The position numbers were made by a program, and so were the translations under genes. DNA of 14,476 bases, taken from the NCBI GenBank assembly GCA_947364965.1, contig CANAUU010000015.1, positions 1 through 14,476 of the forward strand. Reading direction: 5' to 3'. Under the pieces are notes generated by a model, which was not told the origin of the DNA, made no database searches, and worked only from the letters and a program-made list of their open reading frames with translations. Positions 1 to 7,639 of this stretch are shown piece after piece (the first letter of the stretch is position 1; every line of letters starts with the position of its first letter). This DNA is from an uncultured Candidatus Saccharibacteria bacterium. GTDB lineage: Bacteria; Patescibacteriota; Saccharimonadia; Saccharimonadales; Saccharimonadaceae.

Positions 1-267
1 GATTTCGAGTTTTTTCTCGAAGCCCTTGGTGACGCCCTGAACGGCATTGTTAAGCAATGCACGTTGAAGACCATGCCAGGCACGAGATTTTGGTTCGTCA
101 TCGCTGCGAGTGACGACAATCTGGTTGTCTTCGACGGCAACTTTGACATTTTCCTGAAGCGGAACGATGAGTTGACCCTTCGGGCCTGCGACAGTAATAT
201 CCTTGTCGCCGACCGTGATTGTCACTCCCGCCGGAATTGCGATGGGTTGTTTTCCGATACGACTCAT
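1..267 (-). CDS. rplF: 50S ribosomal protein L6, N-terminal part (runs off window)
   Basis: The translation begins MSRIGKQPIAIPAGV and continues through a KGQL segment and a WHGLQRALLNNAVQGV segment, the typical N-terminal domain of L6, which binds 23S rRNA near the sarcin-ricin loop. Only the first 89 codons are inside the window. The ATG at 265-267 is preceded by a modest AAGGG Shine-Dalgarno at about 273-278. In most bacteria rplF directly follows rpsH. Here the two are about 1.6 kb apart with a terminator and an oppositely oriented gene between them, and rplF has its own promoter at 298-326. Identification is confident; the C-terminal half cannot be assessed. Confidence 0.95.
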   Translation of the reverse strand, partial: MSRIGKQPIAIPAGVTITVGDKDITVAGPKGQLIVPLQENVKVAVEDNQIVVTRSDDEPKSRAWHGLQRALLNNAVQGVTKGFEKKLEI

Positions 268-297
268 ATTTTTCCCTTATAGTTTAATATCCGTTCT

Positions 298-326
298 ATT
301 TTAGCATAGATTAGGGAGAAAAACAA
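298..326 (-). promoter_or_regulatory. Sigma70-type promoter for rplF
   Basis: On the minus strand a -35 TTGTTT (321-326) is followed by a 17-base spacer and a -10 TAAAAT (298-303), with TGC directly before the -10. The predicted transcript starts near 290, leaving a leader of about 23 bases before the rplF ATG. It supports independent transcription of the distal spc genes. Confidence 0.65.
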
Positions 327-376
327 GGTTTTGGGGGTGAAAATTTGCGTTGAATGGCGAAATATACTGGAAATGC

Positions 377-405
377 TTGACTTTTCTGATGATGTGTGCT
401 ATAAT
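377..405 (+). promoter_or_regulatory. Strong extended -10 promoter for the alpha-CTD-like gene
   Basis: TTGACT (377-382), a 17-base spacer and TATAAT (400-405), with TGC directly before the -10. This is near consensus for a housekeeping sigma factor. Transcription would start near 412, giving a leader of about 58 bases. A roughly 43-base stretch including this promoter is nearly repeated at 10162-10204. Confidence 0.75.
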
Positions 406-453
406 TGAAGTGTAGGGGATTCGTTGCCCTATGAATATAGTATGCACTTTAAC

Positions 454-463
454 AAAGGAGGAG
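454..463 (+). promoter_or_regulatory. Very strong ribosome binding site fixing a TTG start
   Basis: AAAGGAGGAG lies seven bases before TTG at 471-473. It is the best Shine-Dalgarno match in the window together with the one at 10337-10342, and it makes TTG the natural start although it is not ATG. Confidence 0.75.
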
Positions 464-470
464 AATTATT

Positions 471-1709
471 TTGGAAATCAACTTGTTCCCCGAGGAGATG
501 AAAGGGCTGAACCTTGCGACATTCAGCGAGCGAATCGTGACGGTGGCCTTCGGGCTGACGGATGAGATTCGGCTGAAGGGCAAGGAGGCCGTGTTCGCGC
601 AGTTCCCGTGCCCGGAGCAGATGGCGAAGAATGCCGAGAAGACTTTGGACGAGATGTATGAAGTATGCGCTTATGCCTTGCGGAGGGTGTTCGGCGACCT
701 GGGCCCGGAGAATGACGAGCGAGTGCTCTCGGCTCGGAGCCGAACCTTGGATTCGTGTTTTCGGCAGGCGTTGAGCCTGTTGTCCGGTAAGGTGTTGGGC
801 GAGTCGGGAGGTATCTATCGCCGAGCGTTAATCGGAGATAGTGTTCCATGGAAGTGCGACTCGGGCGCGATGGCTGACGGCGTGAAGCTGGATGTGGCTG
901 AGCTGGGAACGCGAGTGGAACAGCTGATGAGCGATGTGCGATTCTATGATCAAAAGCGCGACGAAGCATTGGCGGAGATTCGCGCCCTGCTCACGGAGAT
1001 TAAGGCGCAGGATAACTTGCCGAAACTGCCTGATGGTACTGACGCCCTGGAAGCCCGAAAAGTTGATGCCCTGGGGTCGATTACGCAGATTCATTGGCCG
1101 TATCGTAGCCAGCAGATTCTGTGGAATGCGGGAATGAAGTCTCTGACTGATGCGGCGCAGTACTTTGGTGATTTCTGGAACTTTGCTCAGAAGGAAAAGA
1201 CCATGACGCTCTGGGAGTGGGCTGTGATTGTTGCTATTTTGCGGCGAGAAGGGGTACTGCCAGAGGCAGAACACAAGGCGTGGCTGGAATCCGAGGTCAC
1301 GTGTTTGATGTTGGGGACGCGGACGAAAAATTCTTTACATCGAGCCAAGATTGTCAATATTCAGGACTTGATGTCGTTTTTTGCGGAAGGTCCGGACGCT
1401 GGATGGGAGAAAATGCAACGTGTCAGAGGAGCTGGTTCTTGCTCGATTCGAGAGATGGTTGAAACTTTGTGCGACTATGAAATCGTGATTCCGGACGAGC
1501 TTTGCTTTCCGACATTGATGAGCGGAGTGTTGGCGCTGGATTTTGACCAGATGATGATGGTGCGACTGAAAAAATATCAGATTATGACAGTTGGTGAGCT
1601 GCTGGTTGCTTGTCAGGACGAGAATCGGTTCACTGGGTTGCGCTATGTTGACCAGGATTTGTATAAACGGGCAATGATACAGCTCAAGACCTACGGATTC
1701 ATAGAATAA
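471..1709 (+). CDS. RNA polymerase alpha-CTD-like/HhH-repeat protein inserted antisense in the spc operon
   Basis: A 412-residue soluble protein, initiated at TTG behind a very strong Shine-Dalgarno. No signal peptide or membrane segment is seen. Residues about 140-180 are charged and helical, possibly a short coiled coil. The C-terminal half resembles repeated alpha-CTD (RNA_pol_A_CTD) units. The best is at about 277-337: LGTRTKNSLHRAKI, then IQDL, VRGAG and IREMVETL, matching the family pattern of LSxRxxNxL, a second helix, an RxxGxxS turn and a closing helix. A second is at about 355-411 (MVRLKKYQIMTVGELL). A third, weaker unit is at about 203-260 (RSQQILWNAGMKSLTDA). Alpha-CTD domains bind DNA or transcription factors, so a transcription- or nucleic-acid-linked role is inferred. 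The gene lies opposite to the ribosomal genes between rpsH and rplF. No specific family name is assigned. Confidence 0.75.
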   Translation: MEINLFPEEMKGLNLATFSERIVTVAFGLTDEIRLKGKEAVFAQFPCPEQMAKNAEKTLDEMYEVCAYALRRVFGDLGPENDERVLSARSRTLDSCFRQALSLLSGKVLGESGGIYRRALIGDSVPWKCDSGAMADGVKLDVAELGTRVEQLMSDVRFYDQKRDEALAEIRALLTEIKAQDNLPKLPDGTDALEARKVDALGSITQIHWPYRSQQILWNAGMKSLTDAAQYFGDFWNFAQKEKTMTLWEWAVIVAILRREGVLPEAEHKAWLESEVTCLMLGTRTKNSLHRAKIVNIQDLMSFFAEGPDAGWEKMQRVRGAGSCSIREMVETLCDYEIVIPDELCFPTLMSGVLALDFDQMMMVRLKKYQIMTVGELLVACQDENRFTGLRYVDQDLYKRAMIQLKTYGFIE

Positions 1710-1724
1710 TTCTTTTGCCGGCGA

Positions 1725-1750
1725 AAAGGCCCCGCGGATGTGGGGCCTTT
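1725..1750 (+). terminator. Hairpin terminator after the alpha-CTD-like gene
   Basis: AAAGGCCCC (1725-1733) pairs perfectly with GGGGCCTTT (1742-1750) around an 8-base loop, starting 16 bases after the stop codon. The following T run is short, so terminator strength is uncertain. Confidence 0.6.
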
Positions 1751-1809
1751 GGCATGGGCTGCGCTATGAGGTTTGAGGTTTTGGTGGCTTTGAGCCTGAT
1801 CGAAACTAG

Positions 1810-1841
1810 AGAAAATCCCCTTCTTTCGAAGGGGATTTTCT
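1810..1841 (-). terminator. Hairpin terminator ending the ribosomal operon after rpsH
   Basis: A perfect 14-bp stem (1810-1823 with 1828-1841) closes a 4-base loop, 16 bases beyond the rpsH stop on the minus strand. The stem foot is A/T-rich on both sides, so it could stop transcription from either direction. Its position makes it the end of the main ribosomal transcript, separating rpsH from rplF. Confidence 0.75.
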
Positions 1842-1856
1842 GTTTTCAACAAAGTT

Positions 1857-2258
1857 TTAGTAAACTTTCACTAAAATTTCGCCGCCGAGGTGTTGCTTTT
1901 TGGCTTCGCGACCGGTCATGATGCCTTTGGAGGTAGAGATGAGCACGGCGCCGCGGCCAGATTTGACGACTGGGATTTCGGTGGCGCCAGCGTAAACGCG
2001 GCGGCCAGGTTTCGAAACTTTGGTAATCTCGGTGATTTTGGTGTTCTCGCCATCTTTGTTGATGATGACATGAAGCACACCGCGAGGTTTGCCATCTTCG
2101 ACTTCGTAGCTGTCGATGTAGCCAGCGTTCACGAGGCCGTCGGTGACAGCAACTTTGAGCTTGCTCGTTGGGACGCGAATCTCGGTTTTGCCAACCATGA
2201 TGGCGTTGCGGATGCGGGTGATAAGATCGGCGATTTGATCAGTTGATTGTAATGACAT
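1857..2258 (-). CDS. rpsH: 30S ribosomal protein S8
   Basis: 133 residues, the usual S8 length. It has the N-terminal DLITRIRNA segment and the conserved C-terminal segment STSKGIMTGREAKKQHLGGE, which contacts the 16S rRNA central domain. S8 is an early assembly protein of the 30S platform and in enterobacteria the autogenous repressor of the spc operon. ATG at 2256-2258 has AGGAGA six bases upstream. It lies 18 bases after rpsN, the widest gap within this operon, and is the last gene before the hairpin at 1810-1841. The gene that normally follows, rplF, has been separated from it. Confidence 0.97.
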   Translation of the reverse strand: MSLQSTDQIADLITRIRNAIMVGKTEIRVPTSKLKVAVTDGLVNAGYIDSYEVEDGKPRGVLHVIINKDGENTKITEITKVSKPGRRVYAGATEIPVVKSGRGAVLISTSKGIMTGREAKKQHLGGEILVKVY

Positions 2259-2276
2259 ATTTTCTCCTCTCCTTCC

Positions 2277-2546
2277 TTACCAGCTACTCTTTGTGACGCC
2301 TGGGATTTCGCCTTTAGACGCTTTTTCGCGGAAATTGATACGGCTGAGACCGAAATAGCGCATATAACCACGTGGGCGGCCGTCAAGCATATCACGGTTC
2401 TTCAAGCGGGTTGGGCTTGAATTGCGTGGAAGCTTCTGGAGGCCTTCCAAGTCGCCAGCGGCCTTCAATTCGGCGCGCTTAGCCTTATATTTCTCATTCA
2501 TTTTGCGTCGTTTTTCGTCGCGGAGGACGGCTGATTTCTTTGCCAT
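2277..2546 (-). CDS. rpsN: 30S ribosomal protein S14 (zinc-free type)
   Basis: 89 residues beginning [13 protein letters not shown]. It has the S14 core [14 protein letters not shown], then [19 protein letters not shown] and a C-terminal W. There is no CxxC pair, so it is the cysteine-free form that does not bind zinc, somewhat shorter than the 101-residue E. coli protein. A longer reading from 2579 would add 11 residues but overlaps rplE without a ribosome binding site of its own. The ATG at 2544-2546 has GGAGGG close upstream inside the end of rplE. S14 completes the 30S head near S3 and S10. Confidence 0.95.
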   Translation of the reverse strand: MAKKSAVLRDEKRRKMNEKYKAKRAELKAAGDLEGLQKLPRNSSPTRLKNRDMLDGRPRGYMRYFGLSRINFREKASKGEIPGVTKSSW

Positions 2547-2547
2547 A

Positions 2548-3120
2548 TTATTTACCCTCCTTTTCAAACGGCATACCAAATGCTTCTAACAATTGGGTGC
2601 TCCCTTCTTTGGATCCATTCTTGATGATGAAAGTGATTTCGAGACCGTGAAGAACGGCGGCGTCTTCGAAAGTGATTTCTGGGAAGACGGTCTGCTCTTT
2701 GAGGCCGAGATTGTAATTGCCTTGCCTATCGAAGGCTTTGCGGCTGACGCCGTGGAAGTCACGGACGTGTGGTAAAGCGATGTTGATCAAGCGATCGACA
2801 AATTCATACATTTTATCATTACGCAAAGTGGTGAGGTAGCCAACTGGGGCGCCCATGCCTTTGCGGATTTTGAAGGTCGCAATGGATTTCTTCGCGAGGC
2901 GAGAGGTCGTGGCCTGGCCAGTAATCTTGGTCAAGGTCAAATCGACGGTCTCGGTGAATTTCTTATCTTCGCGTTTTTTGCCGACGCCGCTGGAGATAAC
3001 AACTTTCTCAAGCTTCGGAACTTGGTTGATATTGGAAAGACCAAGTTTTTTCTGGAGCTCTTTTGCGATTTTGTCGTTGTAAAGAGCTTTGAGGCGTGGG
3101 GTGATTTTAGTGTCAGCCAT
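2548..3120 (-). CDS. rplE: 50S ribosomal protein L5
   Basis: 190 residues, slightly longer than the usual ~180. It has the typical [12 protein letters not shown] segment, [20 protein letters not shown], and [20 protein letters not shown], which belongs to the 5S rRNA and P-site tRNA contact region. L5 builds the central protuberance with 5S rRNA and bridges to the small subunit. The ATG overlaps the rplX stop by one base (TAATG), suggesting translational coupling, and rpsN begins one base after its stop. Confidence 0.97.
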   Translation of the reverse strand: MADTKITPRLKALYNDKIAKELQKKLGLSNINQVPKLEKVVISSGVGKKREDKKFTETVDLTLTKITGQATTSRLAKKSIATFKIRKGMGAPVGYLTTLRNDKMYEFVDRLINIALPHVRDFHGVSRKAFDRQGNYNLGLKEQTVFPEITFEDAAVLHGLEITFIIKNGSKEGSTQLLEAFGMPFEKEGK

Positions 3121-3347
3121 TACTTGCCCTCCTTTTGTAGGTTGGAGACGTGAATACCAACGTGGATATCTTTTTTGCCGCCAGCCGGATTAAATTGAGT
3201 TTTGCGCATATGGCGAGTCTTGATGTTGAGATCTTTCAACATTGCCTTCTCGGCTTTTTTGTCAACTTTCACGATGGAAGCAACGGTGCCTTTGAGGTCG
3301 CCAGCGATAACTTTGACGCGATCGCCTACTTTCAAACATTTAGCCAT
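3120..3347 (-). CDS. rplX: 50S ribosomal protein L24 (short form)
   Basis: 75 residues with the KOW motif near the N-terminus (KVGDRVKVIAGDLKGTVASI) and the NIKTRHMRKTQ segment. L24 is an assembly initiator on 23S rRNA at the tunnel-exit side. The usual length is 100-105 residues; here the protein ends soon after GGKKDIHVGIHVSNL, so the C-terminal part is reduced. It overlaps rplN and rplE by one base each, so the short length is not an artefact of start choice. Confidence 0.93.
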   Translation of the reverse strand: MAKCLKVGDRVKVIAGDLKGTVASIVKVDKKAEKAMLKDLNIKTRHMRKTQFNPAGGKKDIHVGIHVSNLQKEGK

Positions 3348-3715
3348 TAGAGAACCTCCGGTGCTAAGCTGATGATTTTGTTGAAGCCGAGTTCGCGCAG
3401 TTCGCGGGGGACTGGTCCGAAAACGCGAGTACCTTTCGGGGTTTTGTCGTCGTTGACCAAGACGGCAGCGTTGTCGTCGAAGCGGATGGTGGAACCATCT
3501 GGGCGGCGGATTTGCTGTTTGGTGCGAACGATGACGGCCTTGACGACGGCCTTCTTCTTGACGTTGCCGGTCGGGGAGGCGTCTTTGACGCTGCAGGTGA
3601 CGATGTCGCCTACGCGCGCATACCTCGCGCGGGTACCACCAAGGACACGGATTACACCAAGTTCTTTGGCGCCGCTGTTGTCAGCAACTTTTAATCTAGT
3701 TTCCTGTTGAATCAT
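3347..3715 (-). CDS. rplN: 50S ribosomal protein L14
   Basis: 122 residues, the exact family length. It begins [19 protein letters not shown] and has [15 protein letters not shown] and the C-terminal GPVPRELRE segment near LAPEVL. L14 lies at the subunit interface, binds helix 14 of 16S rRNA across bridge B8 and is a docking site for the silencing factor RsfS. It starts one base after rpsQ and overlaps rplX by one base. Confidence 0.98.
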   Translation of the reverse strand: MIQQETRLKVADNSGAKELGVIRVLGGTRARYARVGDIVTCSVKDASPTGNVKKKAVVKAVIVRTKQQIRRPDGSTIRFDDNAAVLVNDDKTPKGTRVFGPVPRELRELGFNKIISLAPEVL

Positions 3716-3716
3716 G

Positions 3717-4010
3717 CTATTTCTCCTCTTCCGTAGCGCCGAGGACTTCGTCCTTCAGCTCAACGGTGCCGTGAGATTTCTCGAGAACCTTGACGAGCTT
3801 GTAGCTCTTGGTCTTTGAGAAAGGACGGCAGGCGACGATTTCGACCTTATCGCCTTCACCAGCTTCATTATTTTCATCATGAGCGGTGTATTTACGGGTT
3901 TTAGTATATTGTTTACGGTAGAGCGGATGAGTTTCGCGGCTGGCGATAGAGACAGTGATAGTCTTATCGCGTTTTGCCGAGCTCACGATGCCCTGTAGTT
4001 CTCCAGCCAT
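3717..4010 (-). CDS. rpsQ: 30S ribosomal protein S17
   Basis: 97 residues. The OB-fold signature is clear: [16 protein letters not shown], then [41 protein letters not shown]17 is a primary 16S rRNA binder in the 30S body. A short acidic tail (GATEEEK) follows the OB fold. Its start overlaps the rplP stop by one base, so there is no room for rpmC (L29), which stands between rplP and rpsQ in most bacteria. Confidence 0.97.
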   Translation of the reverse strand: MAGELQGIVSSAKRDKTITVSIASRETHPLYRKQYTKTRKYTAHDENNEAGEGDKVEIVACRPFSKTKSYKLVKVLEKSHGTVELKDEVLGATEEEK

Positions 4011-4429
4011 TAGAACTCCTCCTTCTTAATGATTTTAGTGCGAACTGGCAATTTGTGGCCAGCGAGGCGGAAGGCTTCTTTCGCCTGCTCTTCGGTAACG
4101 TCGCTGATTTCAAACATGACAGTGCCAGCTTTGACTTTGGCGACATAGAACTGCGGTTCACCTTTACCGCTACCCATTTTCACATCGAGAGGTTTCTTGG
4201 TGACTGGGGTATGCGGGAAGATGCGAATCCAGATTTTACCGCCACGTTTAACGTAGCGAGTGATTGCCTGGCGAGCTGCCTCAATCTGGCGGCTAGTGAC
4301 GCGCTCATTGTCGAGAGACATCAAGCCCCAGTCGCCGAAGGCGACATAGTTGCAGCGAGAGGCGGTGCCACGGTTTTTGCCTTTGCGGACCTTGCGGTGC
4401 GCTTCGCGGCGCGGTGTTAGAATAGCCAT
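4010..4429 (-). CDS. rplP: 50S ribosomal protein L16
   Basis: 139 residues, usual length. Conserved segments: [35 protein letters not shown] and [17 protein letters not shown] (about 86-102). L16 organises the tRNA-contact architecture of the 50S A site. In E. coli Arg81 in the VRMGKGKG stretch is hydroxylated; here the aligned residue appears to be Lys84 (DVKMGSGKG). The gene follows rpsC after one base and overlaps rpsQ by one base. Confidence 0.97.
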   Translation of the reverse strand: MAILTPRREAHRKVRKGKNRGTASRCNYVAFGDWGLMSLDNERVTSRQIEAARQAITRYVKRGGKIWIRIFPHTPVTKKPLDVKMGSGKGEPQFYVAKVKAGTVMFEISDVTEEQAKEAFRLAGHKLPVRTKIIKKEEF

Positions 4430-4430
4430 G

Positions 4431-5057
4431 TTATTTCTCCCCCTTGTAAATCCAGACCTTTACACCAACGATGCCGGCGATAGTTTGCGCGTGGCAAATG
4501 TAGAAATCGACATCTGCGCGCAAAGTGTGTAGAGGCACCGAGCCTTCGATGAATTTCTCGCGACGGGACATTTCGGCGCCGTTAAGACGACCAGAGACCT
4601 CGACGCGAATACCTTTCGCGCCAGCGTTCATGGTTGATTGGCAAGCCATTTTGACGGCGCGGCGGAAGTTCATGCGCTTTCCGAGCTGGAAGCCGATGTT
4701 TTCGGCAACCAATTTAGCGGAAAGTTCTGGTTTTTTAACTTCTTCGACGTTGATGCGGATTGGACCGGAGACGATTTTCTCAAGTTCTTTTTTGAGCTCG
4801 TTGATTCCGGCACCTTGTTTGCCGATGACGGCACCAGCCTTCGCGGTCAAAATCGTGATGGTCGTCAGATTGGCGCTGCGCTCAATAGTGATGCGAGCGA
4901 TGGTCGGACGGCTGCTGAAGCGTTTCTCGATAAGATCACGAATCTTCGTATCTTCTACCAACCAGCCCGGGAAGTCGCTTTTGCGGGTAAACCACTTGGA
5001 CGACCAGTCCTTGCTGATCTGGAGACGATAAGAAACTGGGTTAACTTTCTGACCCAT
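4431..5057 (-). CDS. rpsC: 30S ribosomal protein S3
   Basis: 208 residues. It begins MGQKVNPVSYRLQI, has the KH-type RNA-binding segment (LTAKAGAVIGKQGAGINELK, with the GxxG-like GKQG) and the C-terminal GRLNGAEMSRREKFIEGSVP domain. S3 forms part of the mRNA entry channel and helicase of the 30S head. Length is slightly below the E. coli protein, ending soon after GVKVWIYKGEK, so the variable C-terminal tail is minimal. It overlaps rplV by one base (TAATG). Confidence 0.98.
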   Translation of the reverse strand: MGQKVNPVSYRLQISKDWSSKWFTRKSDFPGWLVEDTKIRDLIEKRFSSRPTIARITIERSANLTTITILTAKAGAVIGKQGAGINELKKELEKIVSGPIRINVEEVKKPELSAKLVAENIGFQLGKRMNFRRAVKMACQSTMNAGAKGIRVEVSGRLNGAEMSRREKFIEGSVPLHTLRADVDFYICHAQTIAGIVGVKVWIYKGEK

Positions 5058-5491
5058 TACTTCTTTTCCTCCTTTTTAGCTGATTTAGTTTCTTTGGCTT
5101 CTTTGGGAGCTTCGGACTTAACATCAGCCGATTTCTTGGCTTTCTCCTCACCGGCAACTTCAACGAAGATGTTGCTGGAGATTTTTTCGTAAGGCAAGGC
5201 GCGACCGCGGGAAGCTGGCACATAGCGGCGCATACGAGTTCCGGCTGTCACCGAGATACGAGCGATGCGGATGCTCTTTGGGTCGATGCTGACACTGGAA
5301 TTGTTTAACAAGTTGGCGGTGGCAGATTCGACGGCTTTGCGGACGGCGCGAGCGGCGCGGCGTGGGGTATTCTCGAGGATTACCACGGCGTCAGCGACAT
5401 AGCGGTCGCGGACGAGGCTCGCAACGACGTTAGTCTTGCGGGGTTGGCTGTCGACGCCTTTAATAATTGCGCGGGCAAATACGGTGCTCAT
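5057..5491 (-). CDS. rplV: 50S ribosomal protein L22 with charged C-terminal tail
   Basis: 144 residues. The L22 core (about 1-112) has DRYVADAVVILENTPRRAAR, helical AVESATANLLNN and the beta-hairpin region TRMRRYVPASRGRALP that lines the peptide exit tunnel. From about residue 113 a tail rich in Lys, Glu, Ala and Ser continues to the end, which is absent from the 110-residue E. coli protein. The N-terminal FARAIIKGVDSQPRKTNVVA segment is typical. One-base overlaps with rpsS and rpsC suggest coupling. Confidence 0.96.
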   Translation of the reverse strand: MSTVFARAIIKGVDSQPRKTNVVASLVRDRYVADAVVILENTPRRAARAVRKAVESATANLLNNSSVSIDPKSIRIARISVTAGTRMRRYVPASRGRALPYEKISSNIFVEVAGEEKAKKSADVKSEAPKEAKETKSAKKEEKK

Positions 5492-5784
5492 TATTTACCT
5501 CCCTTTGCAGCAGCGGCTTCAGCGGCTTTTTTGCCACCGTGGCGCTTAAACTTGCGGGTCGGAGCGAACTCACCGAGTTTGTGACCGACCATGTTCTCGC
5601 TGATGAAGACTGGGACGTGAACCTTGCCGTTGTGGACGGCGATGGTTCGGCCCACCATTTCTGGAGAGATGGTAGATTGGCGTGCCCAGGTCTTGATCAC
5701 GGTGCGATCTTCGGCAGAGAGGGCAGCAACCTTCTTCGCGAGCTTGTAGTCCACGAATGGACCTTTCTTCATGCTCCTAGACAT
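5491..5784 (-). CDS. rpsS: 30S ribosomal protein S19
   Basis: 97 residues, beginning [19 protein letters not shown]. It contains the conserved [20 protein letters not shown] and [20 protein letters not shown] segments. S19 sits at the tip of the 30S head and contacts S13 and the A-site tRNA region. A short Ala/Lys-rich end ([11 protein letters not shown]) extends the usual ~92 residues. GAGGAAA precedes the start, which overlaps the rplB stop by one base. Confidence 0.98.
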   Translation of the reverse strand: MSRSMKKGPFVDYKLAKKVAALSAEDRTVIKTWARQSTISPEMVGRTIAVHNGKVHVPVFISENMVGHKLGEFAPTRKFKRHGGKKAAEAAAAKGGK

Positions 5785-6620
5785 TATTTCCTCTTTCCTT
5801 CGTGGCGACTGCGCACGATCATTTTATCAGTTTTCTTATTATGACGAGTACGATAACCCAAAGTCAATTGGCCCCATGGAGTGCGTGGTGCTTTACCAGT
5901 ACCGTGGCGACCGCCATCACCACCACCGTGTGGGTGGTCAGTAGCGTTCATCACGACACCGCGGACGGTCGGGCGAATACCTTTGCGGCGGCGGCGACCG
6001 GCGGAACCAATTTTGATGTTTTGATGTTGCTCGTTGCCAACTGTACCAATAGAAGCTTCGCAATTGACGAGAACTTTGCGCATTTCGCCGGATGGCATTT
6101 TGAGGGTGGCGTAGCCGTTCTCTTTAGCCATGAGCTGGGCGCTAGTACCAGCGGAGCGGACCATTTGGGCGCCGCGGCCTGGAGTAAGCTCAATTGCATA
6201 GATGAAAGTACCAACTGGGATGTTTTCGATTGGCATACGGTTGGAAGTTTCGACGGCGACGTCTTTGCCGGTGGCGAAGGTTGCGCCTTTCTTCATGTTG
6301 TTGTCAGCGATAACATAGTAGTAAGCACCGTTTTGATCCTGAACGCGAGCGATACGAGCGCTGCGGTTTGGATCATATTCGATTTCCATGATCGTGAATT
6401 GGCTGTCCTGGGGCAAAGTGTAGGTCAAGATGCGGTAGTGGCGTTTGACGCCGCCGCCACGGTGACGAACCGTGATGCGACCCTGGTTGTTTTTGCCGGC
6501 CATTTGCTTCTTGCTAGCGAGCAGGGATTTCATCGGTTTCTTGGTCGTAATCTGATCGAAATCCTGCGTGGTTTTTTGGCGCTGAGCAGGAGTGGTTGGG
6601 CGATAAGCTTTAATACTCAT
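5784..6620 (-). CDS. rplB: 50S ribosomal protein L2
   Basis: 278 residues, usual length. Signatures include [20 protein letters not shown] near residues 44-63, the RNA-binding SH3 region with [20 protein letters not shown], and [21 protein letters not shown] near the C-terminus. The histidine that supports peptidyl transfer in E. coli (His229) corresponds here to His229. L2 binds 23S rRNA domain IV and is needed for subunit joining. It overlaps rpsS and rplW by one base each. Confidence 0.98.
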   Translation of the reverse strand: MSIKAYRPTTPAQRQKTTQDFDQITTKKPMKSLLASKKQMAGKNNQGRITVRHRGGGVKRHYRILTYTLPQDSQFTIMEIEYDPNRSARIARVQDQNGAYYYVIADNNMKKGATFATGKDVAVETSNRMPIENIPVGTFIYAIELTPGRGAQMVRSAGTSAQLMAKENGYATLKMPSGEMRKVLVNCEASIGTVGNEQHQNIKIGSAGRRRRKGIRPTVRGVVMNATDHPHGGGDGGRHGTGKAPRTPWGQLTLGYRTRHNKKTDKMIVRSRHEGKRK

Positions 6621-7042
6621 TACTTGCTCTCCTTCTCTGCTTTCTTAGTGGTTTTCTTTTCTGCCTTTTCAGCTTTCTTGGCAGCCTTTTTCTCGGCTTT
6701 GTCATCCTTTTTGTCGGATTTCTCGGCTTTCTTCGGCTCTTCTTTGGCTGGTTCTTCAAAGACTGGGATTTTGTCGTCTTCCTTGACGGTAATGTAAGCA
6801 ACTTTGTGATCTTGGCGATAAGTGATGCCAGGATAAGCGTGCTTGCCACGGGAGAAGCGAGTGGCTTTGCCTTTGCGATTCGCGGTGCGAACGTCGGTGA
6901 CGGTTACTTTGAATTCTTCGGCGATAGCCTTGGCAATAGCCTGTTTGGTCGCGGCTTTCGGCACGAAGAAGATATAGGTGCGGCTAGCCTGCGCGACATA
7001 GGCTTTTTCGGTGGCGCGTGGAATGATAGTTGGAGTTTTCAT
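6620..7042 (-). CDS. rplW: 50S ribosomal protein L23 with long lysine-rich tail
   Basis: 140 residues. The first ~95 are a normal L23: PRATEKAYVAQASRTYIFFV, then EEFKVTVTDVRTANRKGKATR and YPGITYRQDHKVAYITVKE. Residues about 96-140 are a low-complexity tail of Lys, Glu, Ala and Pro. L23 lies at the polypeptide exit and is the docking point for trigger factor and the signal recognition particle. The core resembles the 95-100-residue bacterial protein, so the tail is an addition. It overlaps rplB and rplD by one base. Confidence 0.96.
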   Translation of the reverse strand: MKTPTIIPRATEKAYVAQASRTYIFFVPKAATKQAIAKAIAEEFKVTVTDVRTANRKGKATRFSRGKHAYPGITYRQDHKVAYITVKEDDKIPVFEEPAKEEPKKAEKSDKKDDKAEKKAAKKAEKAEKKTTKKAEKESK

Positions 7043-7638
7043 TATGCTTCCTCCTTATCAAGTAGCCAGTTTTCGGTGGCTTTAAGCGCGGTTTCGCTGA
7101 AAACAATAGCGTCAGCATTCAAAACGTCAAAGACGTTAAGGTAGGTCGCGCGGACAAGTTTGAGGTTCGGGAGGTTGTTGGTTGCGCGGAGGACTTCAGG
7201 AGCCTTCTCGGAAACAACCATGAGGACGGCTTTGTCAGCGAGTTTCAAGTCGTTCAACTTCTTGGCAACTTCTTTAGTTTTGCCGGTGGTCGCGATACTC
7301 TCAACAATGATAGCCTTGTCGGCGTTCTTGAGGCTTAAAGCCTGGCGAACAGCGATTTTCTTGGCGTTTTTGCTGAGTTTCTTGGTGAAGTTTTCTTCGC
7401 CGGTGCGACCGAAAGCGACACCACCATGGCGCCAGATTGGGTTGCGGGTCGAACCGAAACGAGTGCGACCAGTGCCCTTCTGTTTCCAAGGCTTCTTGCC
7501 GCCACCGCGGACTTCGCCACGCTTCAAGGTTTTGGCGTGTGAGCTGCGGGAGTTGGCAAGATAGGCGTCGTAAGCGGTTTTGAGGAGTTCGTGGTTTTCG
7601 ACATTGAGCTCGAAAACATCTTTGTTCAATGTTGCCAT
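7042..7638 (-). CDS. rplD: 50S ribosomal protein L4
   Basis: 198 residues, usual length. The tunnel-lining loop is recognised by the segment KRGEVRGGGKKPWKQKGTGRTR and STRNPIWRHGGVAFG; the globular domain contains LSLKNADKAIIVES and an ATYLNVFDVLNADAIVFSE end. L4 is an early 23S rRNA binder, and in E. coli the autogenous repressor of the S10 operon. It begins one base after rplC and ends inside the rplW start. Confidence 0.97.
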   Translation of the reverse strand: MATLNKDVFELNVENHELLKTAYDAYLANSRSSHAKTLKRGEVRGGGKKPWKQKGTGRTRFGSTRNPIWRHGGVAFGRTGEENFTKKLSKNAKKIAVRQALSLKNADKAIIVESIATTGKTKEVAKKLNDLKLADKAVLMVVSEKAPEVLRATNNLPNLKLVRATYLNVFDVLNADAIVFSETALKATENWLLDKEEA

Positions 7639-7639
7639 A

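Noticed and set aside
2547..2579. Longer start for rpsN giving 100 residues
   Set aside because: The 11 added residues overlap rplE, are unlike S14 and lack their own ribosome binding site; MAKKSAV is the usual S14 start.
5802..6797. Long plus-strand open frame of 331 codons
   Set aside because: It is antisense to rplB and rplW, which are unmistakable; it has no ribosome binding site and no family resemblance.
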